Shown here: positions 63,605 to 64,000 of the stretch, piece after piece
How positions within the stretch are numbered: the first letter of the stretch is position 1
How the letters are laid out: each line of letters starts with the position of its first letter
Source: Endozoicomonas sp. 4G
Lineage (GTDB): Bacteria > Pseudomonadota > Gammaproteobacteria > Pseudomonadales > Endozoicomonadaceae
Assembly: GCF_023822025.1 (NCBI RefSeq)
Contig: NZ_CP082909.1
Location: forward strand, 62,001 to 126,000
Reading direction: 5' to 3'
Length of the DNA: 64,000 bases
Notes under the pieces: generated by a model
Told to the model about the DNA's origin: nothing
What the model saw: the letters and a program-made list of their open reading frames with translations, nothing else
The model's database searches: none
Program-made: the position numbers and the translations under genes

Positions 63605-64000
63605 ATGACCAGCTTTATCACAGCACTTCTGGCACTGGTAGCCGGATATTTTATTTATGGACGGCTGGTTGACCGTCTTTTTGGCGTTGAACCTGACCGT
63701 AAAACGCCGGCATTAACCAAGACAGACGGTGTCGATTTTGTGCCCTTGCCCTGGTACAAAATATTCCTGATCCAGTTTTTGAACATCGCCGGTCTTGGTC
63801 CTATTTTTGGCGCGATTATGGGGGCTCTCTATGGCCCTTCTGCTTTTCTCTGGATTGTTTTTGGCTGCATTTTTGCCGGTGCGGTTCACGACTATCTTTC
63901 TGGTATGCTGTCGGTCCGTCATGGCGGTCAGTCCATTCCGGAAATTGTTGGCACTTACCTGGGTGAAGGCTTCCGGCAATTTATGCGCGGGTTTTCTGTC
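63605..64000 (+). CDS. cstA: Carbon starvation protein CstA family (N-terminal part, cut by window edge)
   Basis: The ATG at 63605 has GGAGAG upstream. The first 132 residues (MTSFITALLALVAGYFIYGR, then DGVDFVPLPWYKIFLIQFLN, GLGPIFGAIMGALYGPSAFL, FAGAVHDYLSGMLSVRHGGQ) match CstA proteins, which import pyruvate and peptides under carbon limitation. The gene continues past the window end, so length and subtype (long or short) cannot be judged; PLPW and DYLSGM place it clearly in the family. Confidence 0.93.
   Translation, partial: MTSFITALLALVAGYFIYGRLVDRLFGVEPDRKTPALTKTDGVDFVPLPWYKIFLIQFLNIAGLGPIFGAIMGALYGPSAFLWIVFGCIFAGAVHDYLSGMLSVRHGGQSIPEIVGTYLGEGFRQFMRGFSV

Overview
This window looks like the chromosome of a host-associated marine gammaproteobacterium. 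Endozoicomonas or a close relative (Oceanospirillales) is the best guess, inferred from gene content and not from any rRNA or marker search. The housekeeping backbone is typical of gammaproteobacteria: glyA, nrdR, ribD, ribE, ribBA, ribH, nusB, thiL, pgpA, ribA, dxs, ispA, xseB, ettA, and hmp beside nsrR. Between these blocks lie exported proteins with eukaryote-like features, toxin-antitoxin remnants and several layers of mobile elements.

Layout. 0-4.9 kb (minus strand): an RND efflux operon in the order thioredoxin-like protein, outer-membrane channel lipoprotein, periplasmic adaptor, RND pump (cut by the window edge), preceded by a flavin reductase and an SCP2-domain protein. 4.9-6.5 kb: a dispersed palindromic repeat, the 3' stub of a HEPN-type gene and a shrunken ISNCY-like element. 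6.6-14.1 kb: a dicarboxylate symporter, an unknown protein, flavohemoglobin with divergent nsrR and two operator-like palindromes, and a YdiJ-type FAD/Fe-S oxidase. 14.2-19.7 kb: three accessory genes, namely an unknown 462-residue protein, an exported protein with a DEGQ repeat tail, and an exported T4 Rnl2-like RNA ligase. 19.8-24.1 kb: ettA, two tandem DUF29 genes and glyA.

glyA and nrdR, normally neighbours, are separated here by about 14 kb (24.1-38.1 kb). This accessory block holds a DUF1778 antitoxin whose GNAT toxin is truncated, a tyrosine recombinase, and an AT-rich four-gene operon (two P-loop kinases, a beta-helix/2-TM membrane protein and a HAD hydrolase) that has the layout of a defence or signalling system. 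It continues with a group II intron sitting on the end of an IS66 element that itself truncated a Phd antitoxin gene, and a Sec-exported polymorphic toxin with its immunity gene.

38.1-49.7 kb: nrdR, then a 1.58-kb segmental duplication (S66 LD-carboxypeptidase plus thioesterase) enclosing an unknown gene and an FlhE-like gene, then the riboflavin/nusB/thiL/pgpA cluster. Together these encode all steps from GTP and ribulose-5-phosphate to riboflavin, apart from the dephosphorylation step. 49.7-54.7 kb: an exported protein with 11 tandem C2H2 zinc fingers and a bipartite nuclear-localisation-like tail, flanked on both sides by copies of the ribA 3' end, followed by a Fic toxin-antitoxin pair whose fic gene is split by a complete IS66-family element with an 8-bp target duplication. 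54.8-64 kb: a SnoaL-like protein, dxs-ispA-xseB, an AGCS alanine/glycine:sodium symporter, two paralogous exported cysteine-rich proteins flanking an orphan antidote gene and a coiled-coil protein, and the start of cstA.

The three exported eukaryote-like proteins (zinc-finger array, RNA ligase, DEGQ protein) and the AT-rich operon are the most promising candidates for undescribed biology. No tRNA, rRNA or CRISPR array was seen.
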